Shown piece after piece: positions 1 to 7,589 of a stretch of 13,295 nt of DNA. Below the pieces are notes generated by a model. The model had not been told where the DNA came from and did not search any database. It worked only from the letters and a program-made list of their open reading frames with translations. The stretch lies in assembly GCA_003553305.1 (NCBI GenBank), contig PWEB01000020.1, positions 1-13,295 on the forward strand, read 5' to 3'. The stretch is from Syntrophomonadaceae bacterium. GTDB lineage: Bacteria; Bacillota; Dethiobacteria; DTU022. Numbering within the stretch: the first letter of the stretch is position 1; each line of letters opens with the position of its first letter. The position numbers and the translations under genes were made by a program.

Positions 1-109
1 GGTTGTTAATTTGCGCAATTACTCCATCTTTACAGGATAGATCTGCTTTAAACCAGGGCCCCCCGGTTCCATCCACAATTTTTCCATTTCGGATCACTAA
101 ATCAAACAA
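1..109 (-). CDS. N-terminal fragment of N-acyl-D-amino-acid deacylase (D-aminoacylase)-like amidohydrolase, cut by window edge
   Basis: Reading the minus strand from a TTG codon at 109-107 gives 36 codons that leave the window. The first residues read MFDLVIRNGKIVDGTGGPWF, the usual opening of D-aminoacylase/dihydroorotase-type amidohydrolases: a short beta strand, then (I/V)RNG, then (I/V)VDGTG. These enzymes remove the acyl group from N-acyl-D-amino acids with a metal centre on a TIM barrel. The metal ligands lie beyond the edge, so activity cannot be judged. An in-frame stop (TAG) lies eight codons upstream. The TTG has an AGAGG-like ribosome site 8 bases ahead, which supports this start. 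The family call rests only on the N-terminal beta-sandwich strand pattern, so a dihydropyrimidinase-type relative is possible. Whether the gene is intact beyond the edge is unknown; the DNA just upstream of it looks decayed. Confidence 0.6.
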   Translation of the reverse strand, partial: MFDLVIRNGKIVDGTGGPWFKADLSCKDGVIAQINN

Positions 110-878
110 CCGCGCACCCTCTTCTTGGGCAAACTAGTAGAAAGATAATAATTTTCAACAGCCCTGTAAAATCTATATTCCACGTCACATTAAATATTCC
201 CTTTATTAGCATTTTTATGAGGAACCCAGGCAACTTTTTCTATATCGAAACAATTTCGTTACCAACTCTATGCTTTTTTAGCACCTTTAATCACTGCAGC
301 TAGAATATTTTGCATGCTTAAACAAGCTCCGCAAATCTTTACCATAGGCATCTTCTAAATCTAAGGTTAAATCGGGTTTTGAACACCCTAAAACTTAAAA
401 ACCCAGCAGTTAATTTATGACAAATAGTCATTCTGTTCTTTGACATCGAGATAAATATCGGGCGAGAAGCCGGCTAATTCTAGTAATCTTGGCACTTTGA
501 AGCGACTACCGAAAGCTCGACGGTTGGAGCTATCAGTGGTCATGACCATGATACTCTCCAGGCTTTCTAAGATTTTTTTGCCGCTAGGCTTAAAAGTTTT
601 CACTTTGCTGGGGATGATCAGCAGCTCGCTCTCACGCTTCATTGCTTCTCGGACTAGATAACCTCAGAAAGCATCTCCGGCATAGCAGCCTCGGGTTTTG
701 TTATGAGGCTGCTAAAGGTAAACTGCTTTTTGCTAAGAATGAGGATTTTTGCTTTAATTACATTGAAATAATCAGGCTTAAATATTTCGATCTAAAACCC
801 CTCCTGGAAGAGAACTTAAAAGATCTCCTGCATATTTCCTAATTGAAGCTTGAGTTAGTCACCGGTATAATCTCATTT
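110..878. other. Non-coding or decayed stretch with broken reading frames
   Basis: No convincing gene is seen here. On the minus strand, short protein-like pieces sit in different frames with stops between them: about 30 codons at roughly 290-380 (containing KPDLTLDLEDAYGKDL), then pieces at roughly 150-300 (IEKVAWVPHKNANKG, then VEYRFYRAVENYYL). This is what a frameshifted, decaying gene looks like. A 75-codon minus frame at 415-642 (containing SNRRAFGSRFKVPRLLELAG) and a 66-codon plus frame at 642-842 (containing IEIIRLKYFDLKPLLEENL) are open, but neither has a good ribosome site and I recognise neither family. They may belong to one or two lost genes, possibly mobile-element cargo next to the MITE-like repeat, but that is inference. 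Confidence 0.35.
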
Positions 879-996
879 TATAACCCTTCTTTTACAGTTA
901 GCATAACAAAATTTCTACCAGGCTGCGTTAAAAAAGATTCGTGTTTGCTGCATATAAAGGGCTTTCGCTTTTTTAAACTGTAAAAGAAGGGCTATA
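879..996. repeat. MITE-like element with 21-bp terminal inverted repeats
   Basis: The left arm at 879-899 and the right arm at 976-996 are inverted copies of a 21-base sequence (right arm AACTGTAAAAGAAGGGCTATA), differing at one position. A second short inverted pair (TTAAAAAAG near 928-936 and CTTTTTTAA at 968-976) lies inside, so the 118-bp unit can fold almost end to end. It has no coding capacity. Long terminal inverted repeats, small size and AT-rich TA-containing ends are the marks of a miniature inverted-repeat transposable element; a TA target duplication is possible but not clear. The right end includes a TATAAT hexamer (993-998) pointing toward the downstream lipoprotein gene, although the -35 region is poor. 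No second copy was seen in this window, so the mobile nature is inferred. Confidence 0.5.
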
Positions 997-1065
997 ATAT
1001 AAAGCAGGAAACAATAAGTACAAGATGTTGATATTTATTAACAAGTTTGAGGGGATAAACATTAT

Positions 1066-1125
1066 TCGGGGGTTACAACAGTTTGTGAATCCCGACACAT
1101 CGCGGCAATTTTTGCTTCAAAATTG
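1066..1125 (+). promoter_or_regulatory. Two tandem stem-loops ahead of the lipoprotein gene
   Basis: Bases 1066-1078 pair with 1083-1095 (12 of 13 positions including two G-T pairs, loop CAGT). Bases 1106-1112 (CAATTTT) pair perfectly with 1119-1125 (AAAATTG). If transcription starts near the TATAAT at 993-998, these lie in a leader of about 190 bases. If it starts from the other TATAAT at 1157-1162, they lie upstream of the promoter. Neither -10 has a good -35. The first stem is not directly followed by a T-run, so it is not a textbook terminator. No known riboswitch class was recognised. Confidence 0.35.
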
Positions 1126-1192
1126 TGCAGGTAATAGCGGTGTTTTGTCGAACAGTTATAATTCACGGTTATATGCAAGGGAGATGGGTAAA

Positions 1193-1867
1193 GTGAGAAG
1201 CATGTTTTTGAGGCTACTACTAGTGCTTGTTTTGACTGTCCTGTTGGCGCTTTTATCAATCGGCTGTAGTCCGGATCCTGAAAATGATTCAGATCCGGAT
1301 CCAGTTGATGATCCCGATCTGGTCGATCCGGAATTAGAAGATCAGGTAGAAGAGGATCCTGACCTTGATGAACCGGATTATCCGGAAGAAGTTGAAGTTG
1401 ACGAACCCCTGATCACCTCTAATTATTATTGGTCCTGGATCTATCATGGTCAGCTTCTTCTTTCAACTACAGAAATAATTGACGGTCCTCACCTTTTTGA
1501 GTCTGATACGGGGTTTATTATTGAATATACAAAAGCACATGGCTTTAATGGAGAATTAGTCTGGTTAGTAAATGAATCTGATGTTTTTGAGCTGGAATGG
1601 ATTACTCTCAATTTTGATGTCGATTATTACGATAATAACGAATTAGAATTTGAACTCTATTTTAGTATTGAGATTGAAGATTTACGGCCAGAACCCGGGG
1701 ATCAGGGGATCCAGAGCTTTGAACCAGGCATTGTGGAAGAACAAGATGGTTTCGAAGTTGTAATTGACAAGGTTATTCTCGGTAAAGAGCAGGAAAGTAG
1801 TTTTACCACTGACCCAATTGATTATGTAGCGTTGAAAATAGAAATGAATGTTGTTGATAAACCATAA
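1193..1867 (+). CDS. Lipoprotein with acidic Asp/Pro/Glu linker, function unknown
   Basis: Predicted membrane-anchored lipoprotein of 224 residues. The start is set at GTG 1193 because AAGGGAG lies nine bases ahead of it. The frame stays open back to ATG 1025, but that extension would bury the signal peptide behind 56 ordinary residues. After VRSMFLR comes a hydrophobic segment (LLLVLVLTVLLALL) and a lipobox LSIGC with Cys at about residue 25. Next is a low-complexity linker (about residues 26-72) made mostly of D, E and P, encoded by GATCC/GGATCC-rich DNA. The remaining 150 residues are rich in aromatic and beta-branched residues (for example ITSNYYWSWIYHG) and look like an all-beta extracellular domain. 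I recognise no family. The gene ends about 35 bases before transketolase and may share its transcript. A similar linker occurs in the lipoprotein at 3982-4878. Confidence 0.75.
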   Translation: MRSMFLRLLLVLVLTVLLALLSIGCSPDPENDSDPDPVDDPDLVDPELEDQVEEDPDLDEPDYPEEVEVDEPLITSNYYWSWIYHGQLLLSTTEIIDGPHLFESDTGFIIEYTKAHGFNGELVWLVNESDVFELEWITLNFDVDYYDNNELEFELYFSIEIEDLRPEPGDQGIQSFEPGIVEEQDGFEVVIDKVILGKEQESSFTTDPIDYVALKIEMNVVDKP

Positions 1868-1902
1868 AGGTCGATGAACCTTAAAGAATGGAGTGTCTTA
1901 AC

Positions 1903-3897
1903 TTGAAAGCTATCGATAATGCGGCTGTAAATACAATTCGTTTTCTAGCTGTTGATGCTGTTGAAAAAGCTAAATCAGGACATCCCGGTTTACCGATGGG
2001 CGGAGCAGCTATCGGTTATACCCTGTGGACCCGGTTTCTGAAGCATAGTCCTGACCACCCCAATTGGCCTGATCGTGACCGTTTTGTTCTTTCAGCTGGA
2101 CACGGTTCGATGCTGCTTTATGCCTTGCTCCACCTTTTTGGTTACCCTCTTTCTCTTGAGGAGATAAAAGACTTTCGACAATGGGGCAGCAGGACGCCCG
2201 GTCACCCGGAATATGCCCATACTCCCGGTGTAGAAACTACCACTGGGCCTCTGGGCCAGGGTTTCGCCAACGCGGTGGGTATGGCTATTGCCGAGAGCCG
2301 CCTGGCTGCTGAGTTTAACCGTCCCGGTTATCCCCTGGTTGACCATCACACCTACATCTATGCCGGGGACGGTTGCATGATGGAGGGCATTACCTCAGAA
2401 GCCGCTTCACTGGCCGGCCATTTAAAGCTGGGCAAACTGATCTGTCTCTATGATGACAATCAGATCACCATTGATGGCAGCACCGATCTTACTTTTACTG
2501 AAGATGTGGGCAAGCGTTTTGAAGCTTATGGCTGGCAGGTCTTGAGGGTAGAAGAAGGTAACCGGATTGAGATTCTTGCAGAGGCCCTTGAAGAGGCAAA
2601 ACAGGAAACAGGTCGGCCCAGCATGATTATGGTGCGCACCGAGATTGGTTACGGTTCGCCGAATAAGCAAGGTACTGCCGGAGTTCATGGAGCCCCGCTG
2701 GGGACAGACGAAGTATTGCAGACCAAGAAAAATCTTGGATGGCCTTTAGAGCCTGCTTTCCATGTGCCTCCGGAAGTATATGAACATTTCAATGGTTATA
2801 AAGATAGTCTTAACGCGAGGCAAGAAGAGTGGAACAAACTTTTTAGCGACTACCGCAGCGAATATCCTGAAATGACCGAAAGATGGGAGGCCTGGTTTTC
2901 AGGACAGATCCCTGGTGAGTTAGCTGAAGATTCCCGGCTCTGGAGTTTTGATGACCAGCCGGTGGCTACTCGTGCCGCATCAGGTGAAGTGATGCAGGTG
3001 TTAGCTGAATACCTGCCTAATATGATTGGCGGTTCAGCGGATTTAAACGCTTCTACTAAAACTTACTTAAAAGGATTTGATGATTATCAGGCTGCTAATC
3101 CTGCTGGAAATAACCTGCATTTTGGGGTTCGCGAACATTGCATGGGTGCTGCTCTTTCCGGAATTTTCCTTCACGGTGGATTGCGGCCCTTTGGCTCCAC
3201 TTTTTTGGTTTTCTACGATTACATGAAACCTCCGGTCAGGTTAGCGGCAATGATGGGTTTGTCAGTAGTCTTCGTTTATACTCATGACAGTATTGCGGTA
3301 GGGGAAGACGGTCCCACCCACCAACCGGTGGAACATCTCGCTAACCTGCGTTCTGTTCCCAACCTGCATGTGCTCAGGCCGGCTGACGGGAAAGAAACCT
3401 CTGCAGCTTGGTTGCATGCTTTGCAGCGTCGTTGCGGGCCAACAGCCCTGATCCTTTCCCGCCAAAAACTACCTCAATTGCAGGGGTCGGGCAAAGCAGC
3501 ACTGCGGGGAGGTTATGTTGTAAGCCAGGAGATCGGGGGGAAAATAGACCTGGTTTTAATAGCCAGTGGTTCGGAGCTTGACCCTGCCATACAGGCCCAG
3601 CAGGAACTGCAGGACAAAGGACATTCCGTTCGTGTGGTCAGCATGATCAGCCGGGAATTGTTCATGGCCCAGGATGAGGCCTATCGTGAAAAGGTTTTGC
3701 CCGAATCAGCTACGCGCAGGCTTATTATAGAGGCTGCCCTGCCTATGGGCTGGGAAAGTTTTGCAGGTCCAAAAGGGGCTATCATCGGCCTGGACGACTT
3801 TGGTAATTCTGCGCCGGGCCCGCTGGTCATGGAGAAGCGGGGGATTACCGCGGCTGCAATTACCGGTAAAGCGGAAGAGTTGATTTATGCTAAATAA
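1903..3897 (+). CDS. tkt: Transketolase (full length)
   Basis: Thiamine-diphosphate enzyme of the non-oxidative pentose phosphate pathway, moving two-carbon ketol units between sugar phosphates in the cytosol. TTG 1903 is preferred because GGAG at 1890-1893 is nine bases upstream and the protein then opens as the family does (IDNAAVNTIRFLAVDAVEKA). ATG 1888, five codons earlier, has no ribosome site. From the TTG the length is 664 residues, normal for the family. Motifs in order: SGHPGLPMGGA (about 25-35), SAGHGSMLLYALLHLFGY, GPLGQGFANAVGMA, the ThDP/metal motif AGDGCMMEG through DDNQITIDG (about 154-192), GYGSPNKQGTAGVHGAPLG, the catalytic Glu in GVREHCMGA (about 411), FGSTFLVFYDYMKP, and THDSIAVGEDGPTHQPVEHL. 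No key residue is missing. It lies between two lipoprotein genes on the same strand, with no obvious terminator on either side. Confidence 0.97.
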   Translation: MKAIDNAAVNTIRFLAVDAVEKAKSGHPGLPMGGAAIGYTLWTRFLKHSPDHPNWPDRDRFVLSAGHGSMLLYALLHLFGYPLSLEEIKDFRQWGSRTPGHPEYAHTPGVETTTGPLGQGFANAVGMAIAESRLAAEFNRPGYPLVDHHTYIYAGDGCMMEGITSEAASLAGHLKLGKLICLYDDNQITIDGSTDLTFTEDVGKRFEAYGWQVLRVEEGNRIEILAEALEEAKQETGRPSMIMVRTEIGYGSPNKQGTAGVHGAPLGTDEVLQTKKNLGWPLEPAFHVPPEVYEHFNGYKDSLNARQEEWNKLFSDYRSEYPEMTERWEAWFSGQIPGELAEDSRLWSFDDQPVATRAASGEVMQVLAEYLPNMIGGSADLNASTKTYLKGFDDYQAANPAGNNLHFGVREHCMGAALSGIFLHGGLRPFGSTFLVFYDYMKPPVRLAAMMGLSVVFVYTHDSIAVGEDGPTHQPVEHLANLRSVPNLHVLRPADGKETSAAWLHALQRRCGPTALILSRQKLPQLQGSGKAALRGGYVVSQEIGGKIDLVLIASGSELDPAIQAQQELQDKGHSVRVVSMISRELFMAQDEAYREKVLPESATRRLIIEAALPMGWESFAGPKGAIIGLDDFGNSAPGPLVMEKRGITAAAITGKAEELIYAK

Positions 3898-3981
3898 ATT
3901 GCTTCATAAACGAGCTGTTTCAATTGAATAAGCATAAAATCAGCAGGATTTCTTAAGATAGATTCATGTGGAGGGGTTTTA

Positions 3982-4878
3982 TTGCCTGAGAAAAAATCAC
4001 ATCAGCTGAGGCTGATTTTATTGACAACCATTACCGTAACCATGATTTATGCTGTGGTGGGTTGCTCCGAACTTATGGAAGATACACCCGCTGATCCTGA
4101 AGGGGAAGAGGATGATTCTGCTGTGATCGATGAGGATGCTTCAGATGATCGGCCAGAAGTTGACGATCCATTTGAGGAAGATGAAGAAGGTGATCTGGAA
4201 ATTGAGGACGAAGATCCAGATCGCGATCGTGCTGATGATGTGAAACCCTCTACCGATGAAAAGAGCAGTGACGATCCGGATCATGATCAGGAATTAAAAG
4301 TGATTGTGGACGGCGATTATCTTCTGGCCCTGGTCACGAAAGATACAACCCTGAAAAGTGATTATGTGCCTTCCAATTTAAAACCGATCCCCAGCTATAT
4401 GAATCCTTCTTACGATATGCAGCTGCGCGAGGAAGCACTTGAACACCTCAAAGAATTGTGGGATGGAGCTGATCGTGACGGGGTAAGTTTAAGTATTCGT
4501 TCCGCCTACCGGAGTTATGCAACCCAAAAGAGAATTTTTGGGGATTATGCCAGTCAGCATGGTGAAGAAGCAGCAAATCGGTTTAGCGCCCGCCCCGGAC
4601 AATCTGAACACCAACTTGGCACCACCGTGGATTTCGGGGGAACCGCGGTTGACTTTTCCGATCAATTTGGCCAAACCGAACAAGGCCGGTGGCTGGCTGA
4701 TAATGCTCACGAATATGGTTTTGCCATGAGTTATCCTGAAGGCAAAGAGCATATCACCGGCTATATTTACGAGCCCTGGCATTACCGCTTTATCGGGATT
4801 GATAAAGCCGGTGAATGGAAAGAATCAGGTCTGACGCTCAAGGGATATCTTAAAAACCAACCTCAGGAGTTTGAGTGA
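3982..4878 (+). CDS. VanY/LdcB-family D,D- or L,D-carboxypeptidase lipoprotein (peptidase M15B)
   Basis: Predicted cell-surface zinc carboxypeptidase trimming the terminal residue of peptidoglycan stem peptides. The start is TTG 3982 with GGAGGGG five to six bases ahead. A signal peptide (LRLILLTTITVTMIYA) ends in lipobox VVGC with Cys28. Residues about 30-104 are a long acidic D/E/P linker, likely a flexible spacer from membrane to wall. The catalytic domain spans about 105-298. It shows SAYRSYATQ (174-182), SARPGQSEHQLGTTVDFG (202-219) with zinc ligands His210 and Asp217, and EPWHYRFIG (264-272) with catalytic Glu264 and third ligand His267, the complete M15B set. D,D versus L,D specificity cannot be read from sequence. 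The gene is 84 bases after tkt with no terminator seen, so co-transcription is possible. Confidence 0.9.
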   Translation: MPEKKSHQLRLILLTTITVTMIYAVVGCSELMEDTPADPEGEEDDSAVIDEDASDDRPEVDDPFEEDEEGDLEIEDEDPDRDRADDVKPSTDEKSSDDPDHDQELKVIVDGDYLLALVTKDTTLKSDYVPSNLKPIPSYMNPSYDMQLREEALEHLKELWDGADRDGVSLSIRSAYRSYATQKRIFGDYASQHGEEAANRFSARPGQSEHQLGTTVDFGGTAVDFSDQFGQTEQGRWLADNAHEYGFAMSYPEGKEHITGYIYEPWHYRFIGIDKAGEWKESGLTLKGYLKNQPQEFE

Positions 4879-5066
4879 ACAGGCCATAGCGGTTAGAAAC
4901 GCACCCTTAAAAGGTATAAACCCGTTTCTACCTCTTGCAATCTAGTACCATATGTCTTATTATGGATATACAGTTTAGCAGGTAATCTGTTATTGTTCAA
5001 ACAACAGAAGAAGATTAACCAGGCTAATTTGGAACAAATTGGAGCCAGGATGGAGGAGGTTGCGTA

Positions 5067-5426
5067 ATGAGCGGTGGAGTTCAGCTTAGTCGAGATGATC
5101 AAACTTTTGGGATGTTAGCTCATCTTGCAGCTCTAGCCCAGCTGGTGGTTCCAACTTTTGGGAATATCATCGGCCCCCTTATAATTTGGTTGATCAAAAA
5201 AGATCAATCGGCCTGGGTGGACAAGCAGGGTAAAGAAGCCTTAAATTTCCAGGTCAGCATAGCTATTTATACAATTGTTTCTATTATCCTGATCCCTCTT
5301 ATTATTGGAATCATCCTTTTAATCGGGGTAGGTATATTTTGGTTGGTTATGGTGATAGTTGCTTCAGTAAAAGTTAATGAAGGAGTAGATTTTCAGTATC
5401 CGCTTTGTATACGCTTAATTAAATAA
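5067..5426 (+). CDS. DUF4870 (Tic20-like) small integral membrane protein
   Basis: A 119-residue membrane protein. The start ATG 5067 is preceded by GGAGGAGG at good spacing. The pattern is typical of DUF4870: a short polar N-terminus, FGMLAHLAALAQLVVP and FGNIIGPLIIWLIKK (about 14-45, one or two membrane spans), the polar loop DKQGKEALNFQVS (about 52-64), two further spans (about 65-101, rich in I/L/V with GIFWLVMVIVASV), and the closing motif YPLCIRLIK. The family is widespread in Bacteria and distantly like Tic20; its biochemical role is not established. The gene stands alone between about 190 bases on each side. An open frame without its own good start runs through the upstream gap and ends at the TAATGA around this start, probably by chance. 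Confidence 0.9.
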   Translation: MSGGVQLSRDDQTFGMLAHLAALAQLVVPTFGNIIGPLIIWLIKKDQSAWVDKQGKEALNFQVSIAIYTIVSIILIPLIIGIILLIGVGIFWLVMVIVASVKVNEGVDFQYPLCIRLIK

Positions 5427-5575
5427 CCTGTAGCAATCAGAGATTTTTAGCTATAAAAGGGATAGGGATAAAGATTAACCTGTTCCTTTTATGTCTTCAT
5501 AAAGAAGATCCATATATTAAAGCAATCCAGAGCTGATCTTTATGGCGGTCTGTGCAGTCTTGATTTGAGAAATGA

Positions 5576-5584
5576 TGGTATGAT
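5576..5584 (+). promoter_or_regulatory. Candidate extended -10 promoter for the radical SAM gene
   Basis: TGGTATGAT fits the extended -10 form TGnTATAAT with one mismatch. No good -35 is seen at 16-18 bases, which extended -10 promoters can do without. A start near 5591 would give a leader of about 30 bases containing the AAAGGAG ribosome site at about 5606-5612. It is the only promoter-like signal I found in the 196-base gap after the DUF4870 gene. Confidence 0.35.
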
Positions 5585-5622
5585 TAAAGGCCGATCAATC
5601 AGGGGAAAGGAGTGGTTTTGAG

Positions 5623-7404
5623 ATGGAGAAAATCGTTCTTATTGAGCCGCAATCAAAAGAGGACCATGTTTACAAGCATGTCCGGATGCCCCGTCTGGGC
5701 CTGCCAATCCTGGGAACGCAGCTACAGAATGATGGTTATAAAGTTAATTTTTACCTGGGGACTGGTGATGCATTACCCTGGGATGAGATCCTTGATGCAG
5801 ACCTGGTCGGGATATCAACTACAACTGCTACCTGTCGGGAAGGTTACCAGATTGCAGGTTTGTTAAGGTCTAATGATATCCCGGTAGTGATCGGTGGAAT
5901 TCACTCCTCATTCTTACCGGATGAAGCTTTGCAGTTTGCTGATTATATTGTACGGGGCGAAGCGGAATACAGCTTTCTACCCCTGGTCCGCTCTATAGAA
6001 GAAGGCAGGATCCCGGAAAATATCCCCGGTGTGTCATATTGGGCCGATGGAAAGCCGGTTCACAATGATCCCTTGGAAGCAAGGATAGATATGGATACGC
6101 TGCCTATTCCTGATCTTTCCCTGATTGAAAATTCTTCTGCAATGCGCAGTATACCGGTGATGACTTCAAGGGGCTGCCCCTATAATTGTAGTTTCTGCTG
6201 TGTTACTCAAATGTTTGGCCGCCGCTATCGTTATCGCTGCACGGAAAGCATTTTGGAAGAATTGATCCAATTTGACGGGAAACATGTATTTTTCTGCGAT
6301 GATAATTTTGTTGCTCATCCTAAACACAGCAAAGAACTGTTAAGTCAAATGATTGAAAGGGATGACATTAACCTCAAAGGGTTTGGAGCCCAGGTTCGGG
6401 TTGATGCAGCCTTTGATGATGAATTAATGGATTTAATGTCGAGGGCCGGTTGCAGTATTGTTTATATCGGTTTTGAGTCGATTAACCCTGAAACTCTGAA
6501 GGGCTATAATAAGCAGCAGAGCTTTGAGGATATTGAAGAGTCAATTCGCCGTTTTCACGAATATGGGATCAGGATACACGGGATGTTTGTATTTGGTGGG
6601 GAGGCAGATACTGCTGAAACAATCAGAGAGACTGCTGATTTTGCTATAAATGCCCATATCGACAGTATCCAGTTTACGATCCTCACTCCTTTCCCGGGAA
6701 CTCCCTTCTATGAAAAGCTCGAAAAGGAAGGTAGGATTATGACCTATGATTGGTCCCTCTATGAGGGACAGCATGCTGTTTTTAAGCCGGATATGATGTC
6801 ACCGGAAGAGCTGCAGGTAGAAACAGTAAAAGCTCTGAAAAAGTTTTATTCACTTTCAAATATATTTAAAAATGTTCCCAGGACAGGATGGTCATCCGCT
6901 CTTCACAGGGCAATCGGGTGGGGCTTGAGCAGGCACTTTGAATATCGTAACCGCGGCTATGATCAATTCCTGAAGCGGCAGCAGTCTGTCAGTTCCAAGC
7001 CGGTTACCCTATTAGAACGTATGCTGCAAGCTCCGGCTGGAAAAGTAAAGTCAACAGATGCTTCCTTATCAGCGCTTAAAGTGTCGCTTACAGAGCAAAA
7101 GGGTATATTGTACCTGAAGTTGCGCGGATTTGCCGATAATGTCAATTTAAAGGAATTAAAACAGGTTCTTAAGGGGATGGTTCCCCCTTACTACAGCCAG
7201 ATGGTGGTCGATACCGATGGTCTGCAATTTTCATCTGAAAAAACGGCATCCAGATTTGGATTATACTTAGAAAAACTTGGAAGCAGGGTGCGCCGTCTGC
7301 AGGTTGTTACCGCAGCTGAGAAACAGGCACACAGTCTGCTTAACCGAAGAGGTAAAAACGGTTTAAAACTCCCCCACTTTGAAGTTCTGGTGCATAAACA
7401 CTAG
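5623..7404 (+). CDS. B12-binding-type radical SAM protein with C-terminal STAS-like domain
   Basis: A 593-residue protein that should bind a 4Fe-4S cluster and S-adenosylmethionine. Residues about 1-160 match the cobalamin-binding-type N-terminal domain: EKIVLIEPQ, the PRLGLPILGTQL segment, DLVGISTTT, and VVIGGIHSSFLPDEAL followed by ADYIVRGEAEYSFLPL. The classic DxHxxG cobalamin ligand is not evident, as in many relatives, so corrinoid binding is uncertain. The radical SAM core covers about 175-380. Its cluster motif is RGCPYNCSFC (C185-X3-C189-X2-C192), with FFCDDNF, IGFESINPETLKGYNK, GMFVFGGEAD and TPFPGTPFYE later. Residues about 484-575 look like a STAS domain: beta strand GILYLKLRGFAD, helix, strand MVVDTDGLQFSS, helix FGLYLEKLG, strand RLQVV. 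The substrate is unknown. It is isolated in its own unit with a strong AAAGGAG site, so context does not reveal its pathway. Confidence 0.88.
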   Translation: MEKIVLIEPQSKEDHVYKHVRMPRLGLPILGTQLQNDGYKVNFYLGTGDALPWDEILDADLVGISTTTATCREGYQIAGLLRSNDIPVVIGGIHSSFLPDEALQFADYIVRGEAEYSFLPLVRSIEEGRIPENIPGVSYWADGKPVHNDPLEARIDMDTLPIPDLSLIENSSAMRSIPVMTSRGCPYNCSFCCVTQMFGRRYRYRCTESILEELIQFDGKHVFFCDDNFVAHPKHSKELLSQMIERDDINLKGFGAQVRVDAAFDDELMDLMSRAGCSIVYIGFESINPETLKGYNKQQSFEDIEESIRRFHEYGIRIHGMFVFGGEADTAETIRETADFAINAHIDSIQFTILTPFPGTPFYEKLEKEGRIMTYDWSLYEGQHAVFKPDMMSPEELQVETVKALKKFYSLSNIFKNVPRTGWSSALHRAIGWGLSRHFEYRNRGYDQFLKRQQSVSSKPVTLLERMLQAPAGKVKSTDASLSALKVSLTEQKGILYLKLRGFADNVNLKELKQVLKGMVPPYYSQMVVDTDGLQFSSEKTASRFGLYLEKLGSRVRRLQVVTAAEKQAHSLLNRRGKNGLKLPHFEVLVHKH

Positions 7405-7407
7405 ATG

Positions 7408-7421
7408 TTCGCTATAGCGAA
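7408..7421. repeat. 14-bp perfect palindrome directly after the radical SAM gene
   Basis: TTCGCTATAGCGAA is a perfect palindrome starting four bases after the stop codon. As RNA it would form only a 5-bp stem with a four-base loop and has no T-run, so it is a poor terminator. A second 8-bp stem (7444-7451 with 7457-7464) lies further down. Function is unknown and chance is possible. Confidence 0.3.
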
Positions 7422-7529
7422 GCGATTTCAATTTTCTTCCGACCCCATTTTTTACGAAAGTGGGCATCAACATAACAGGGGTTACTACAAATCGCCCTTC
7501 TGATCAGGACCTTTGTCCGCTAAAAGAAG

Positions 7530-7578
7530 ATAAGTTGCGAAAACGGCAAGTAGATGCCTTGAGGTTTGCGCAGCTTAT
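7530..7578. terminator. Possible bidirectional terminator between convergent genes
   Basis: Bases 7530-7544 pair with 7564-7578 (14 of 15 positions, one G-T pair and one mismatch). An inner stem GGCA/TGCC (7545-7548 with 7555-7558) closes a six-base loop, AGTAGA. On plus, the stem runs into ATTTTGGTTTCTTTT; on minus, into CTTCTTTTAG. It lies between the end of the radical SAM gene (plus) and the stop of the small membrane ORF (minus), where a shared terminator is expected. The T-runs are interrupted, so efficiency is uncertain. Confidence 0.5.
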
Positions 7579-7589
7579 TTTGGTTTCTT

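Noticed and set aside
1025..1192. In-frame 56-codon extension of the first lipoprotein to ATG 1025
   Set aside because: It has no ribosome site, overlaps predicted hairpins and would place a lipoprotein signal peptide in the middle of the protein.
4891..4932. Inverted repeat TTAGAAACG / CGTTTCTA after the VanY-type gene
   Set aside because: Only about 8 bp with a 21-base loop and no T-run, so it is not supported as a terminator.
4899..5070. Open frame ending at the TAATGA before the DUF4870 gene (last 24 codons from TTG 4993)
   Set aside because: No good start or ribosome site, low-quality composition and no recognisable domain; the AGGAGG inside it serves the DUF4870 start.
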